DNA of 64,000 nt, taken from UBA11475 sp045655805 (GTDB lineage: Bacteria; Bacillota; Clostridia; Christensenellales; Borkfalkiaceae). The position numbers were made by a program, and so were the translations under genes. The notes beneath the pieces are model-generated. The model saw nothing but the letters and a program-made list of their open reading frames with translations, did no database searches and was not told the origin of the DNA. The first letter of the stretch is position 1, and every line of letters begins with the position of its first letter. The stretch is taken from contig JAZOPZ010000013.1 in the NCBI GenBank assembly GCA_045655805.1, positions 248,001 to 312,000 on the forward strand, written 5' to 3'. Positions 51,092 through 59,342 of the stretch are shown in pieces.

Positions 51092-52339
51092 ATGGCAAAG
51101 TTTATGATACACGGTGGTAAAAAAATTAGTGGTAGAGTAAAGGTCGAATCTGCAAAAAATTCTATACTACCTTTACTTGCCGGTAGTATTTTAACTACGG
51201 AAGAAACCGTTATTTTAAATTGTCCAAAGATTTCTGACGTCTTAAGTATGATTAAACTACTTGAAAAGTTGGGGGCAAAAACTAGGTTCGACGATGATAA
51301 CTTAATAATTGATGCTAGTGGCATAAATAGTTGTGAACTCGGAAATGAATTAACGGGGGAGTTGCGATCGTCTGTTTTTTTGATGGGTAGTTTAGTTTCA
51401 AGGGCAGGTTGCGCTAGATTATCTTATCCAGGTGGATGTGATATTGGATTAAGACCGATAGATTTACATATTAATGCGCTAAAAGCGTTGGGGGTTAAAA
51501 TAGAGGAAGATGGTGGTAAGATAAATTGTTACGCAGATAAAATCGTCGGTAAAGAGGTATATTTGGATTTCCCAAGCGTTGGAGCGACGGAAAATATAAT
51601 GCTCGCTTGCGCCATCTCGTGTGGCACGACCGTTATAAATAACCCTGCGAAAGAGCCTGAAATTAAGGATTTGATGAATTTTTTAAATAAAATGGGCGCA
51701 AAAATTAAGGGAGCAGGTAGTGATAAAATAATAATTGAGGGAGTGTCTCGTTTGCGTGGCGTTGAGTATAAACCGATTGCCGATAGAATAGAGGCAGGAA
51801 CTTTTTTAATCGCTACGGTTATGACTGGTGGCGAAATTGAACTTTTAGGTGCAAATGCTGAAAATCTTGTTCCACTTTTAAATAAATTATTTAATAATAC
51901 TTGTAAAGTAGATATAAAAAGTGATATAATATATTTGAAATCGGAGGGGCGTATTAAATCGTTTAATATTGAAACTAGTCCGTACCCTGGATTTCCTACT
52001 GATTTACAAGCGCAAACTCTTGCACTTAATTGCATTGCTGACGGTACTGCAATTATAAGGGAAAATATTTTTGAAACTCGATTTAAGCACGTTTCAGAAC
52101 TTATTAAGTTGGGTGCCAAAATTACAGTTAAAGATAGAGTTGCTATCGTGCGTGGTGTAAAACGGTTGCGTGGGGCTGAAGTTGTTGCCCACGATTTACG
52201 TGGTGGAGCGGCGCTCGTGCTTGCTGGGATTTCAGCCGAAGGTGAAACCATAGTTTCAGAAGTAAAACATATTGAAAGGGGTTATTATCGATTTGACCAA
52301 AAGTTAACGGAACTTGGTTGCGATATTAAGAAGATTTGA
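51092..52339 (+). CDS. murA: UDP-N-acetylglucosamine enolpyruvyl transferase MurA
   Basis: A 415-residue enzyme of the first committed wall step. The catalytic Cys116 lies in Y-P-G-G-C-D-I-G-L-R-P-I-D, so fosfomycin sensitivity of the enzyme is expected. K22-N23 in S-A-K-N-S-I is also typical. The ATG at 51092 follows GGGGGAAG; a GTG at 51077 overlaps that site. It occupies the place where murG/murC/murB often lie. Its stop overlaps the ATG of ftsQ. Confidence 0.96.
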   Translation: MAKFMIHGGKKISGRVKVESAKNSILPLLAGSILTTEETVILNCPKISDVLSMIKLLEKLGAKTRFDDDNLIIDASGINSCELGNELTGELRSSVFLMGSLVSRAGCARLSYPGGCDIGLRPIDLHINALKALGVKIEEDGGKINCYADKIVGKEVYLDFPSVGATENIMLACAISCGTTVINNPAKEPEIKDLMNFLNKMGAKIKGAGSDKIIIEGVSRLRGVEYKPIADRIEAGTFLIATVMTGGEIELLGANAENLVPLLNKLFNNTCKVDIKSDIIYLKSEGRIKSFNIETSPYPGFPTDLQAQTLALNCIADGTAIIRENIFETRFKHVSELIKLGAKITVKDRVAIVRGVKRLRGAEVVAHDLRGGAALVLAGISAEGETIVSEVKHIERGYYRFDQKLTELGCDIKKI

Positions 52340-53109
52340 TGAAGTACAAAGGATTGTTTACAATTTTTATAGCAGTCGTTTTTGCGCTCATAGCAGTATT
52401 TACAGTCTTTTCTGTTTTTAAAATTAAAAACGTAGACGTTTCCTACGAGGCATTTGAGAGTGGCTTTTTAGAGACTGACGATATTGACGAGGCTTTGCAA
52501 GAGTTTTTGGGTAAAAACCTTTTGTTTTTTAATATTGATAAGGTTTATGATGCTCTTGACGATTGTACTCGCTTTGAAATTTTATCAGTAACTAAAAAGT
52601 ATCCGAATACTTTAGTGGTTGAAGTTAAAGAACGTAGGGAAATGTTTTATGTCGAATTTGCTGGCAAGAATTATATCGTTGCATCAGACGGGTTTGTTGT
52701 AGAAGAAGTTGTAAGCGTACCGTCAGGTCTTATTGAACTTAAAGCAAATCAATCATTAAGTGGCAATAAGTTTGATTTTACTACCGTTGTCGTAGGAGAT
52801 TATTTAAAAACAACTGAGGATGATGCTATAACAGCTATGCTAAAAATAGTTAATACCGAAGGTTTATCAAGCATTTTAACTTCGGTGGAAGTGTTCTCGG
52901 CGTTTAATACTAACCATTTGATTATGGATACCGCTACGGAAGTTAACGTTGAAATTGTAAATTTCAAAAATCGTGGTGAGGACAAGGCTAAAGCGTTGAT
53001 AAATCAATATGAAGATATTAACGATTACTTGAAGGCAAATAGTAAAATTTACGTTACGGAATCTGCTGAAACAGGTGAAATAAACGCTACTTGGTCTAGT
53101 AACGGTTAA
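52339..53109 (+). CDS. FtsQ/DivIB cell-division protein
   Basis: A 256-residue bitopic protein: N-terminal membrane helix (about 6-25), a POTRA domain (I-K-N-V-D-V-S then R-F-E-I-L-S-V-T-K-K-Y-P-N-T-L-V-V-E-V), and a beta domain. It joins the FtsL/FtsB complex. The ATG overlaps the murA stop (TGATG). Position before ftsA supports the call. Confidence 0.87.
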   Translation: MKYKGLFTIFIAVVFALIAVFTVFSVFKIKNVDVSYEAFESGFLETDDIDEALQEFLGKNLLFFNIDKVYDALDDCTRFEILSVTKKYPNTLVVEVKERREMFYVEFAGKNYIVASDGFVVEEVVSVPSGLIELKANQSLSGNKFDFTTVVVGDYLKTTEDDAITAMLKIVNTEGLSSILTSVEVFSAFNTNHLIMDTATEVNVEIVNFKNRGEDKAKALINQYEDINDYLKANSKIYVTESAETGEINATWSSNG

Positions 53110-53124
53110 AATTAAGGGGAAATT

Positions 53125-54252
53125 ATGCAAAAGAAAGAAGTTGCAGTTATAAATATATCTTCTACAATGTCGTCATTTGTCGGAGCAAAAGGCGTTAACA
53201 ATACTTTTATTGTAAAAGGTTTTAAGCAAGTAGAGTACGACGGTTTCGTGGTTGAAAACGACGGGCCTACTTTTCTTGATTTAAAAAAGACTGTTTCTGC
53301 TTTACAAGAAATGGCTGAAAATATTAAAAACAGTGGTTCTAGTATCAAAAAGGTATACGTAGGCGTACCTGGTGTGTTCACCCGTATGACCGTTCGTGAC
53401 GGACAAGTTTCTTTTTCAAAAAAACGTAAGATAACCGAAAAGGAAATCCGTATGGTTCAAGACGCGGGTTTTAACACCAAGGTTAATAATTGGACGATTA
53501 TAAATTATGCGTCAATCAATTTTGAACTTGACGATTTTAGAAAAACTTTCGTCGCTCTTGGCGAAACTAGCGCAACTCTTAAAGGAAGAACTTGTTACGT
53601 ACTGTGTCTTGATTATTTTATTCACGTAGTAAAAACAACTCTTAAAAAATGTGGATTTAATGAAGACGATATAATTTTTGTGTCAATTCCTTTGGCAGAA
53701 TCGTTATATCTGATTGAAAAAGAATATCGTGATAGGCTGGCCGTTATGCTTGACGTAGGTCATTTGTCGGCTGATTTTACTATGGTGTTTGGAGAGGGTT
53801 TGTTGTATCAACGCTCGTTTGATTTTGGTGGTGGTCACATTACCTATCAACTTATGGAAGATTTTAATATAGAATCTTACGATATTGCTGATAAACTCAA
53901 AAATAAATCAAATATTTCGGTTGACGCTGACGAGTCTGAATCTTACGAAGTAATTAAAGGCGATAAGGCTTATTATTTCAATAAAAACAAGGCAAAACAA
54001 GTGGTCTTGGATATGCTTGACGAACTCATTGATGAAATCCACACTTGTTATACTCAATCAAGGGTAAACGTGCCGGAGCATATACCACTTTACATTACTG
54101 GTAGCGGAATCACACATATTAGAGGCGCAAAAGAACGTCTTTCGGACGTTTTGGGTGTTGCTGTTGAAATGCTTGCCCCTGATTTGCCGTTCCTTGATAA
54201 ACCTGAAAACAGTTCATACCTTTCAGTGCTTGCTTATGCATTGAAAAATTAG
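53125..54252 (+). CDS. FtsA-like divisome protein lacking a C-terminal targeting helix
   Basis: A 375-residue actin-fold protein with the SHS2 insert (G-V-P-G-V-F-T-R-M near 90), V-M-L-D-V-G-H-L-S-A-D-F (phosphate loop) and the Y-I-T-G-S-G-I-T adenosine motif. It is directly before ftsZ. Typical FtsA is over 400 residues and ends in an amphipathic membrane helix; this one stops right after the last actin strand (S-Y-L-S-V-L-A-Y-A-L-K-N). It should bind FtsZ, but membrane tethering would need another way. AGGGGA precedes the ATG. Confidence 0.85.
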   Translation: MQKKEVAVINISSTMSSFVGAKGVNNTFIVKGFKQVEYDGFVVENDGPTFLDLKKTVSALQEMAENIKNSGSSIKKVYVGVPGVFTRMTVRDGQVSFSKKRKITEKEIRMVQDAGFNTKVNNWTIINYASINFELDDFRKTFVALGETSATLKGRTCYVLCLDYFIHVVKTTLKKCGFNEDDIIFVSIPLAESLYLIEKEYRDRLAVMLDVGHLSADFTMVFGEGLLYQRSFDFGGGHITYQLMEDFNIESYDIADKLKNKSNISVDADESESYEVIKGDKAYYFNKNKAKQVVLDMLDELIDEIHTCYTQSRVNVPEHIPLYITGSGITHIRGAKERLSDVLGVAVEMLAPDLPFLDKPENSSYLSVLAYALKN

Positions 54253-54280
54253 ATACTTACTTATAAGGAGAAAATAAAAA

Positions 54281-55453
54281 ATGTATTCATCAACCGCAAG
54301 AGGTGCAGTTATTAAAGTTATAGGCGTTGGTGGCGCTGGGTGTAACGCAGTTGCAAATATGATTGCTGCTAACGTTAAGGCTACTCAATTTGCAGCAGTT
54401 AATACCGATTTGCAAGCATTGGAACTTTCGCCAGCAGATATTCGTATTCCTATCGGTGCTGAATGCACCAAAGGTTTAGGTGCGGGCAGTAATCCGGATA
54501 TCGGTGAAAAGGCTGCTGAAGAAAGTAAGGAAGAAATTTTAAATTTTATTAAAGATAGCGATTTGTTGTTTATTGCTGCAGGTATGGGCGGTGGCACAGG
54601 TACTGGCGCTGCTCCCGTTATTGCTAGGCTTGCTAAAGAATTGGGTATTTTGACCGTTGCGTTCGTTACAAAACCTTTTATGTTTGAAGGTAGACCTAGA
54701 AGTGAAAACGCTATTAAAGGGATTAATAACCTTAAAAAACACGTTGATACACTAGTTGTTATTCCTAATGATAAACTCACGCAAAGTTTACCTGCAAGTA
54801 CTTCATTTATTGATGCTTTTAAAATTGCTGATAACTTATTAAAACAAGGTATTAGTGGTATCGTTGATTTAATTATGACGCCGTCTCACATTAATCTTGA
54901 CTTTGCTGATATTAGCACGATTATGCGTAATCAAGGACTTGCTCATATGGGTATTGGTGTTGCAAAGGGCGATAAGAGAGTTATTGAGGCTGTAAGACAA
55001 GCCGTTTCTAGTCCGCTTTTAGAAACCACTATTGAGGGCGCTAGAGGAATTATTCTCAACATTGCAGGTGGTAAGTCTTTAGGTCTTGGTGAAATTGATG
55101 AGGCAGCTACTTTAGTCGGTGGCATTATTGATGAAACCGCTAATATCATTTTAGGTACGACCTGTGATGAATCTCTTGGTGATGAAATTAAAATTACCGT
55201 TATTGCTACTGGTTTTAATCCGATTATGCAAGACGAAATTGCTACTAGACAACCACAACAAGTAATTGAAAAACCTTCTATTTTTGTGCAACCACCTGTC
55301 GTTCAAACGGCAAAGGCTGTCGAAGATTTTGAGGAGGAAGAAGAACCTCTTGTCGAAGAAACCCCAGCAGTTGAGCCTGTTAAAGAGGAAGTTGTTGAAG
55401 AAGATAACGTTCCTGCATTTATTAGATATTTAAGAAGAAAGAAAAAATCTTAA
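54281..55453 (+). CDS. ftsZ: Cell-division GTPase FtsZ
   Basis: A 390-residue tubulin homologue. The GTP signature G-M-G-G-G-T-G-T-G-A-A-P is at 101-112, N-T-D at 41-43. After the globular domain (to about 320) an acidic Glu/Val/Pro linker leads to the C-terminal peptide V-P-A-F-I-R-Y-L-R-R-K-K-K, which binds FtsA/SepF. AAGGAG precedes the ATG. Last gene of the cluster, followed by a terminator. Confidence 0.97.
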   Translation: MYSSTARGAVIKVIGVGGAGCNAVANMIAANVKATQFAAVNTDLQALELSPADIRIPIGAECTKGLGAGSNPDIGEKAAEESKEEILNFIKDSDLLFIAAGMGGGTGTGAAPVIARLAKELGILTVAFVTKPFMFEGRPRSENAIKGINNLKKHVDTLVVIPNDKLTQSLPASTSFIDAFKIADNLLKQGISGIVDLIMTPSHINLDFADISTIMRNQGLAHMGIGVAKGDKRVIEAVRQAVSSPLLETTIEGARGIILNIAGGKSLGLGEIDEAATLVGGIIDETANIILGTTCDESLGDEIKITVIATGFNPIMQDEIATRQPQQVIEKPSIFVQPPVVQTAKAVEDFEEEEEPLVEETPAVEPVKEEVVEEDNVPAFIRYLRRKKKS

Positions 55454-55464
55454 CAAATAACGAT

Positions 55465-55488
55465 AAAATCCCACAATCGTGGGATTTT
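55465..55488 (+). terminator. dcw cluster terminator
   Basis: AAAATCCCAC, AATC loop, GTGGGATTTT and further T, after ftsZ. Confidence 0.9.
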
Positions 55489-55554
55489 TTCTTTGTAAAA
55501 ATTAATGAATAAAAAATATTTTCAAAAAAAAATAAAAATAGTTGAGTTTATTGC

Positions 55555-55583
55555 TTGACTATTTTTAAGGTTTTTATTATACT
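55555..55583 (+). promoter_or_regulatory. Promoter of tRNA-Thr
   Basis: TTGACT (55555-55560), 17 bases, TATACT (55578-55583), 17 bases before the tRNA. Confidence 0.75.
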
Positions 55584-55599
55584 ATATAGGCAATTTAAT

Positions 55600-55675
<76 letters not shown>

Positions 55676-55676
55676 T

Positions 55677-55698
55677 AAAGAACGCTTCGGCGTTCTTT
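55677..55698 (+). terminator. tRNA-Thr terminator
   Basis: AAAGAACGC, TTCG tetraloop, GCGTTCTTT and more T. A second terminator-like hairpin (AAAAACGG with CCGTTTTT, 55751-55776) follows in the spacer before the nuclease genes; I see nothing else in 55700-55857. Confidence 0.9.
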
Positions 55699-55857
55699 TT
55701 TTGTTAAACAGTTTCTCGTGGTTTTGCGTGCGATTTATTGTGCGTTGTGTAAAAACGGTAGATGGTTGCCGTTTTTTTCTTTAAAAAAATTTTCAATATT
55801 ATAACAACTCTTGCGTTAATAAATAAAATATTATATAATAATATTATAGGAGATTTT

Positions 55858-56943
55858 ATGAAAATAATTCACACAGCCGATTTACATTTAGGCTCTAAAT
55901 TAACTTCAAATTTACCACTTGAAAAAGCAAAGGCAAGAAGACTTGAATTATTGTCTAATTTTTCAAGGTTGTTAAAAGTTGCAAGAGAGAAAAACGTTTC
56001 GCTTGTTGTTATTGCCGGGGATTTGTTTGATACTAAAAGAATAACAAAACTCGTTGCTAGCGAAGTTGTTTCGACGTTGCAAAACTTTTCTGATATTACT
56101 GTTTTGTACGTAGTCGGCAATCACGAAAATTCAGCGTTAAAAGACGTTGTGGATGTTTTGCCTGCAAATCTAATTTGTGTAACACAAACTGAGTGGCAAA
56201 CCTTTAACTTTAGTGACGTAGTTGTAACTGGAGCAAATCTTAACGGCAGTAATGCAAAAATGCTCTACAATACTTTGATGCTTGATAAAAATAAAAAGAA
56301 CATAGTTGTGTTGCACGGTGAAATAGCAAAACACCGTTCATCAATGGTTGGTGAAAAAATAAACTTGCCCGAACTTAAAGATAAGTTTATTGATTATCTT
56401 GCTCTCGGTCATTATCACTCTTTTGACACGGATAATCTCGATGACCGTGGCGTTTACGCATATTCAGGATGTCTTGAAGGACGTGGCTTTGACGAACTTG
56501 GTGAAAAAGGTTATGTTTTAATAGATACTGACGATATTAAAAATCCACAATTTGTGCCTTTTGCAAAAAGGGAACTACGTGAAGTCGTTGTTGATGTTAC
56601 AGGTCTAAATAGTTGGGGTGAAATAAAATTCGCAATTCAAGAGCGAATTAAAGATGCTCCAAGCAAGGATTTGATAAAATTAGTGATTCAAGGGAAGTTC
56701 GATTACAATACTGAAACTTTAATTTACATTGAAGATTTGGTACGTCAATTAAATTCACAATTTTATTTTGCTAAAGTTGATGATGAAACTGAAATTGCTT
56801 ATAATGCGTCGGATTTAGTTGTATCAACTGGACTTAAAGCAGAATTTGTTAAACAACTTGATGCAGATAACGATTTATCTGAACACGACAAGTCCGAAGT
56901 CCTTCAACTTGGCTTAAAAGCGTTAAAAGGAGAGGATTTATAA
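55858..56943 (+). CDS. SbcD/YhaO-type metallophosphoesterase
   Basis: A 361-residue nuclease subunit with the calcineurin-like motifs H-T-A-D-L-H-L-G-S, G-D-L-F-D, G-N-H-E, L-H-G-E and L-G-H-Y-H. Together with the next gene it forms a Mre11-Rad50-like pair that opens DNA hairpins or ends; the combination resembles B. subtilis YhaO-YhaN. The ATG at 55858 has AGGAGA upstream. Its stop overlaps the partner's ATG (TAATG), so translation is coupled. Confidence 0.88.
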   Translation: MKIIHTADLHLGSKLTSNLPLEKAKARRLELLSNFSRLLKVAREKNVSLVVIAGDLFDTKRITKLVASEVVSTLQNFSDITVLYVVGNHENSALKDVVDVLPANLICVTQTEWQTFNFSDVVVTGANLNGSNAKMLYNTLMLDKNKKNIVVLHGEIAKHRSSMVGEKINLPELKDKFIDYLALGHYHSFDTDNLDDRGVYAYSGCLEGRGFDELGEKGYVLIDTDDIKNPQFVPFAKRELREVVVDVTGLNSWGEIKFAIQERIKDAPSKDLIKLVIQGKFDYNTETLIYIEDLVRQLNSQFYFAKVDDETEIAYNASDLVVSTGLKAEFVKQLDADNDLSEHDKSEVLQLGLKALKGEDL

Positions 56944-59249
56944 TGCGTTTAATTAAATGTCATATTGAAAATTTTGGTAAATTCTCTAATTTTGACTATC
57001 AATTTAGTGATGGTATTAACGTTATAAACGAAAATAACGGCTGGGGTAAAACCACTTTATCGATTTTTATCAAGGCAATGTTTTACGGTATGTCAGGTGC
57101 TAGAAGAACGTGTCTTGATGATAACGACCGTAAAATGTATTTTCCTGCAGTTAACGCTAGATTTGGTGGGTATATAGAGTTTCAAAGAGGCGGGATCCTT
57201 TATAGGCTTGAGAGATTTTTTGGGAAAACTGAAAGTCAAGATACTTGTTTGTTAACGGATTTAACAAATGGTAAAACATATTCTGAATCTGATAAAAAGT
57301 GGGGAGAAAGGCTTTTTCATATTAATTTAGAAACTTTTTTAAGGACTACTTTTCTTTCACAAAAAGATATAGATTTAAGTGAAAATACCGTAATTGCTGA
57401 CGAAATCGGTGTGGTTGACCCTATTGCTAGTGAGGAGAATTTTGCAAAGGCGATAAATTCACTAGAGAAAAAACGCAAAGAGTTGCTTTACAAGACCGGT
57501 AAAGGTGGTAAAATCCACGAAAAGAAAATGCTCGTTGCTGATATCAACGAAAGGCTTGAGGGGTGTCAACGGGCTTTTGACGGCGTCGCTATTATTGAAA
57601 AAGAAATAAATGCCATTTCTAACGAGATCAAATCAAAAAATACAACTTTAGATGAAGTTGTGCAAAAGGAAAAAAAGGCTCGTGAATACAGCGCTATCGT
57701 TGAAAGAATAAAAAATCGCAACGATAAGTTGGCTCAGAAACAGCAACTACAATCAGAACTTGATAAAAATATGGTAATTGTTGGCGATAGCGACGTTACT
57801 TCTAATGAGATAAAAAATTACCTTACGGAAAATGCTGTTGTTTTGGCGATTGAAAAAGAAATTGCTGAAAACAATGCAAAAATTCAAATCATTAACGAAA
57901 AAAGGAAATCAATTGCATCAAAATATCCGATTTTGCCATCGGAAAAAGACTATCAAGACTTAAATTATCTTGCTAGGGAGTTGGCGACTATTGAAGTTGA
58001 TGATTTGAAAAGTTCTAATTCTATAAAGGAAACGAAAAAAAGCAAAATTACTATTCCTACGTTGATTTTGTCAGCATTGGTTATGATGGTTGGGATAGTA
58101 GTTGCATTTTTTGCGCTTGCTCTAGGCATAGTTTTTGCTGTGGTTGGTTTTCTTGGTTTGATTGGTGGATTTGTTGCATTTGTTTTACAACAATTAAAAG
58201 CGAACAACGAAAAACTATCGCAAATATCGCAAGGAAAAGAGTTTTCTACATTAAAAAGAAATAAGATAGAAAACGATATTTTAAAAATAAAAAGTAAGTT
58301 AGGAATATTTGATAAAGAACTTGGCGAAGTTTTAGCGCAAATTAAAACAGATATAGATTTTATTACAAATTGCGATAATTTGATTAGTGGGTTAGTTGCT
58401 ACAAATAAAGAAAAATCTATTGTAGTTAGTGATAAAAAATCAACAATTGAAGAAGTGTTGAAAGGATTTGCTTTGCCAACTGATTACAAGCTTAAAACAA
58501 TTAGTGAAAAACTGAATAAAATCCTTGATGTTATGTCTGACATAAATGCGATTGAAGATAAAATTTTAACCATTAATAAAGATGTTTTAGCAATTGAAAG
58601 TAAAGGAATTAAATTCGACGGTAAAATCGAAGATTATAACGTTGAAGATTTGGATAAAAAGGAAATTTTATTTAAAAAAGAACTTGAGGAATTAACTATA
58701 AAACGCCAAGTTTTATTAAATAATCGCAAGAATATGTATTTGGAACAAGAAAAGTTTGAAGAACTTTCTCAAGAAAAAGCGTATTTGCTTGAAGAAATCG
58801 TGGCATTGCAAAGTAAAGTAAAAATTATCGATAAGACGATTGAGCATCTTACAAAGGCAAGAACGGCGTTAACGGAAAAATATCTTGAACCACTAACGAA
58901 TAGATTGTACGGATATTTATCAAAATTATCTGAAGATAATGCAGTTACAGTGATATCTAATGATTATAAGATTTTGGTAGAGATCGGTGGGGAATTAAGG
59001 TCAGTTGATTATTGTTCAAAAGGATGGAAAAGTATCTATCTTTTAGCGTTAAGATTTGCTTTTAGTGATGAAATTTTTGCAAAAAATAACAAGCAAAATC
59101 CTAATGAAAAGCCATTTATTATGCTTGATGATCCATTTGTTAACTATGATCAAGGGCATCTTGAAAAAGCGCTTTCAGCATTAAGAGATTTTTCTAAAGA
59201 TAGACAAATTATTTATTTTACTTGTCATAATTCGCGAGCAAAAATTTAA
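56943..59249 (+). CDS. YhaN/SbcC-like coiled-coil ATPase with membrane segments
   Basis: A 768-residue SMC-like protein: N-terminal Walker A N-G-W-G-K-T-T (about 33-39), long coiled coils, and a C-terminal ATPase half with Walker B M-L-D-D-P-F-V-N-Y-D. In the middle of the coil (about 367-415) two hydrophobic helices occur in place of the zinc hook, as in YhaN, which suggests membrane attachment. It partners the upstream nuclease in DNA end processing. Coding overlaps its neighbour by one base. Confidence 0.85.
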   Translation: MRLIKCHIENFGKFSNFDYQFSDGINVINENNGWGKTTLSIFIKAMFYGMSGARRTCLDDNDRKMYFPAVNARFGGYIEFQRGGILYRLERFFGKTESQDTCLLTDLTNGKTYSESDKKWGERLFHINLETFLRTTFLSQKDIDLSENTVIADEIGVVDPIASEENFAKAINSLEKKRKELLYKTGKGGKIHEKKMLVADINERLEGCQRAFDGVAIIEKEINAISNEIKSKNTTLDEVVQKEKKAREYSAIVERIKNRNDKLAQKQQLQSELDKNMVIVGDSDVTSNEIKNYLTENAVVLAIEKEIAENNAKIQIINEKRKSIASKYPILPSEKDYQDLNYLARELATIEVDDLKSSNSIKETKKSKITIPTLILSALVMMVGIVVAFFALALGIVFAVVGFLGLIGGFVAFVLQQLKANNEKLSQISQGKEFSTLKRNKIENDILKIKSKLGIFDKELGEVLAQIKTDIDFITNCDNLISGLVATNKEKSIVVSDKKSTIEEVLKGFALPTDYKLKTISEKLNKILDVMSDINAIEDKILTINKDVLAIESKGIKFDGKIEDYNVEDLDKKEILFKKELEELTIKRQVLLNNRKNMYLEQEKFEELSQEKAYLLEEIVALQSKVKIIDKTIEHLTKARTALTEKYLEPLTNRLYGYLSKLSEDNAVTVISNDYKILVEIGGELRSVDYCSKGWKSIYLLALRFAFSDEIFAKNNKQNPNEKPFIMLDDPFVNYDQGHLEKALSALRDFSKDRQIIYFTCHNSRAKI

Positions 59250-59286
59250 CTCATATTGTCAAATTGTAGCGTATTTTAATTGTTTA

Positions 59287-59316
59287 TTGACAAGTTTGTC
59301 AAAGAAAATGTATAAT
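59287..59316 (+). promoter_or_regulatory. Promoter of the ABC exporter
   Basis: TTGACA (59287-59292), 18 bases, TATAAT (59311-59316). Confidence 0.8.
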
Positions 59317-59342
59317 TATTAAAAAATTATTGGAGTAATTTT

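Noticed and set aside
51529..52251. Long minus-strand ORF (240 codons) opposite murA
   Set aside because: Antisense shadow of a well-supported murA; no ribosome site or family resemblance.
54385..54780. Minus-strand ORF of 131 codons within ftsZ
   Set aside because: Mirrors ftsZ codons; low-complexity Ser/Pro/Ile composition, no independent support.
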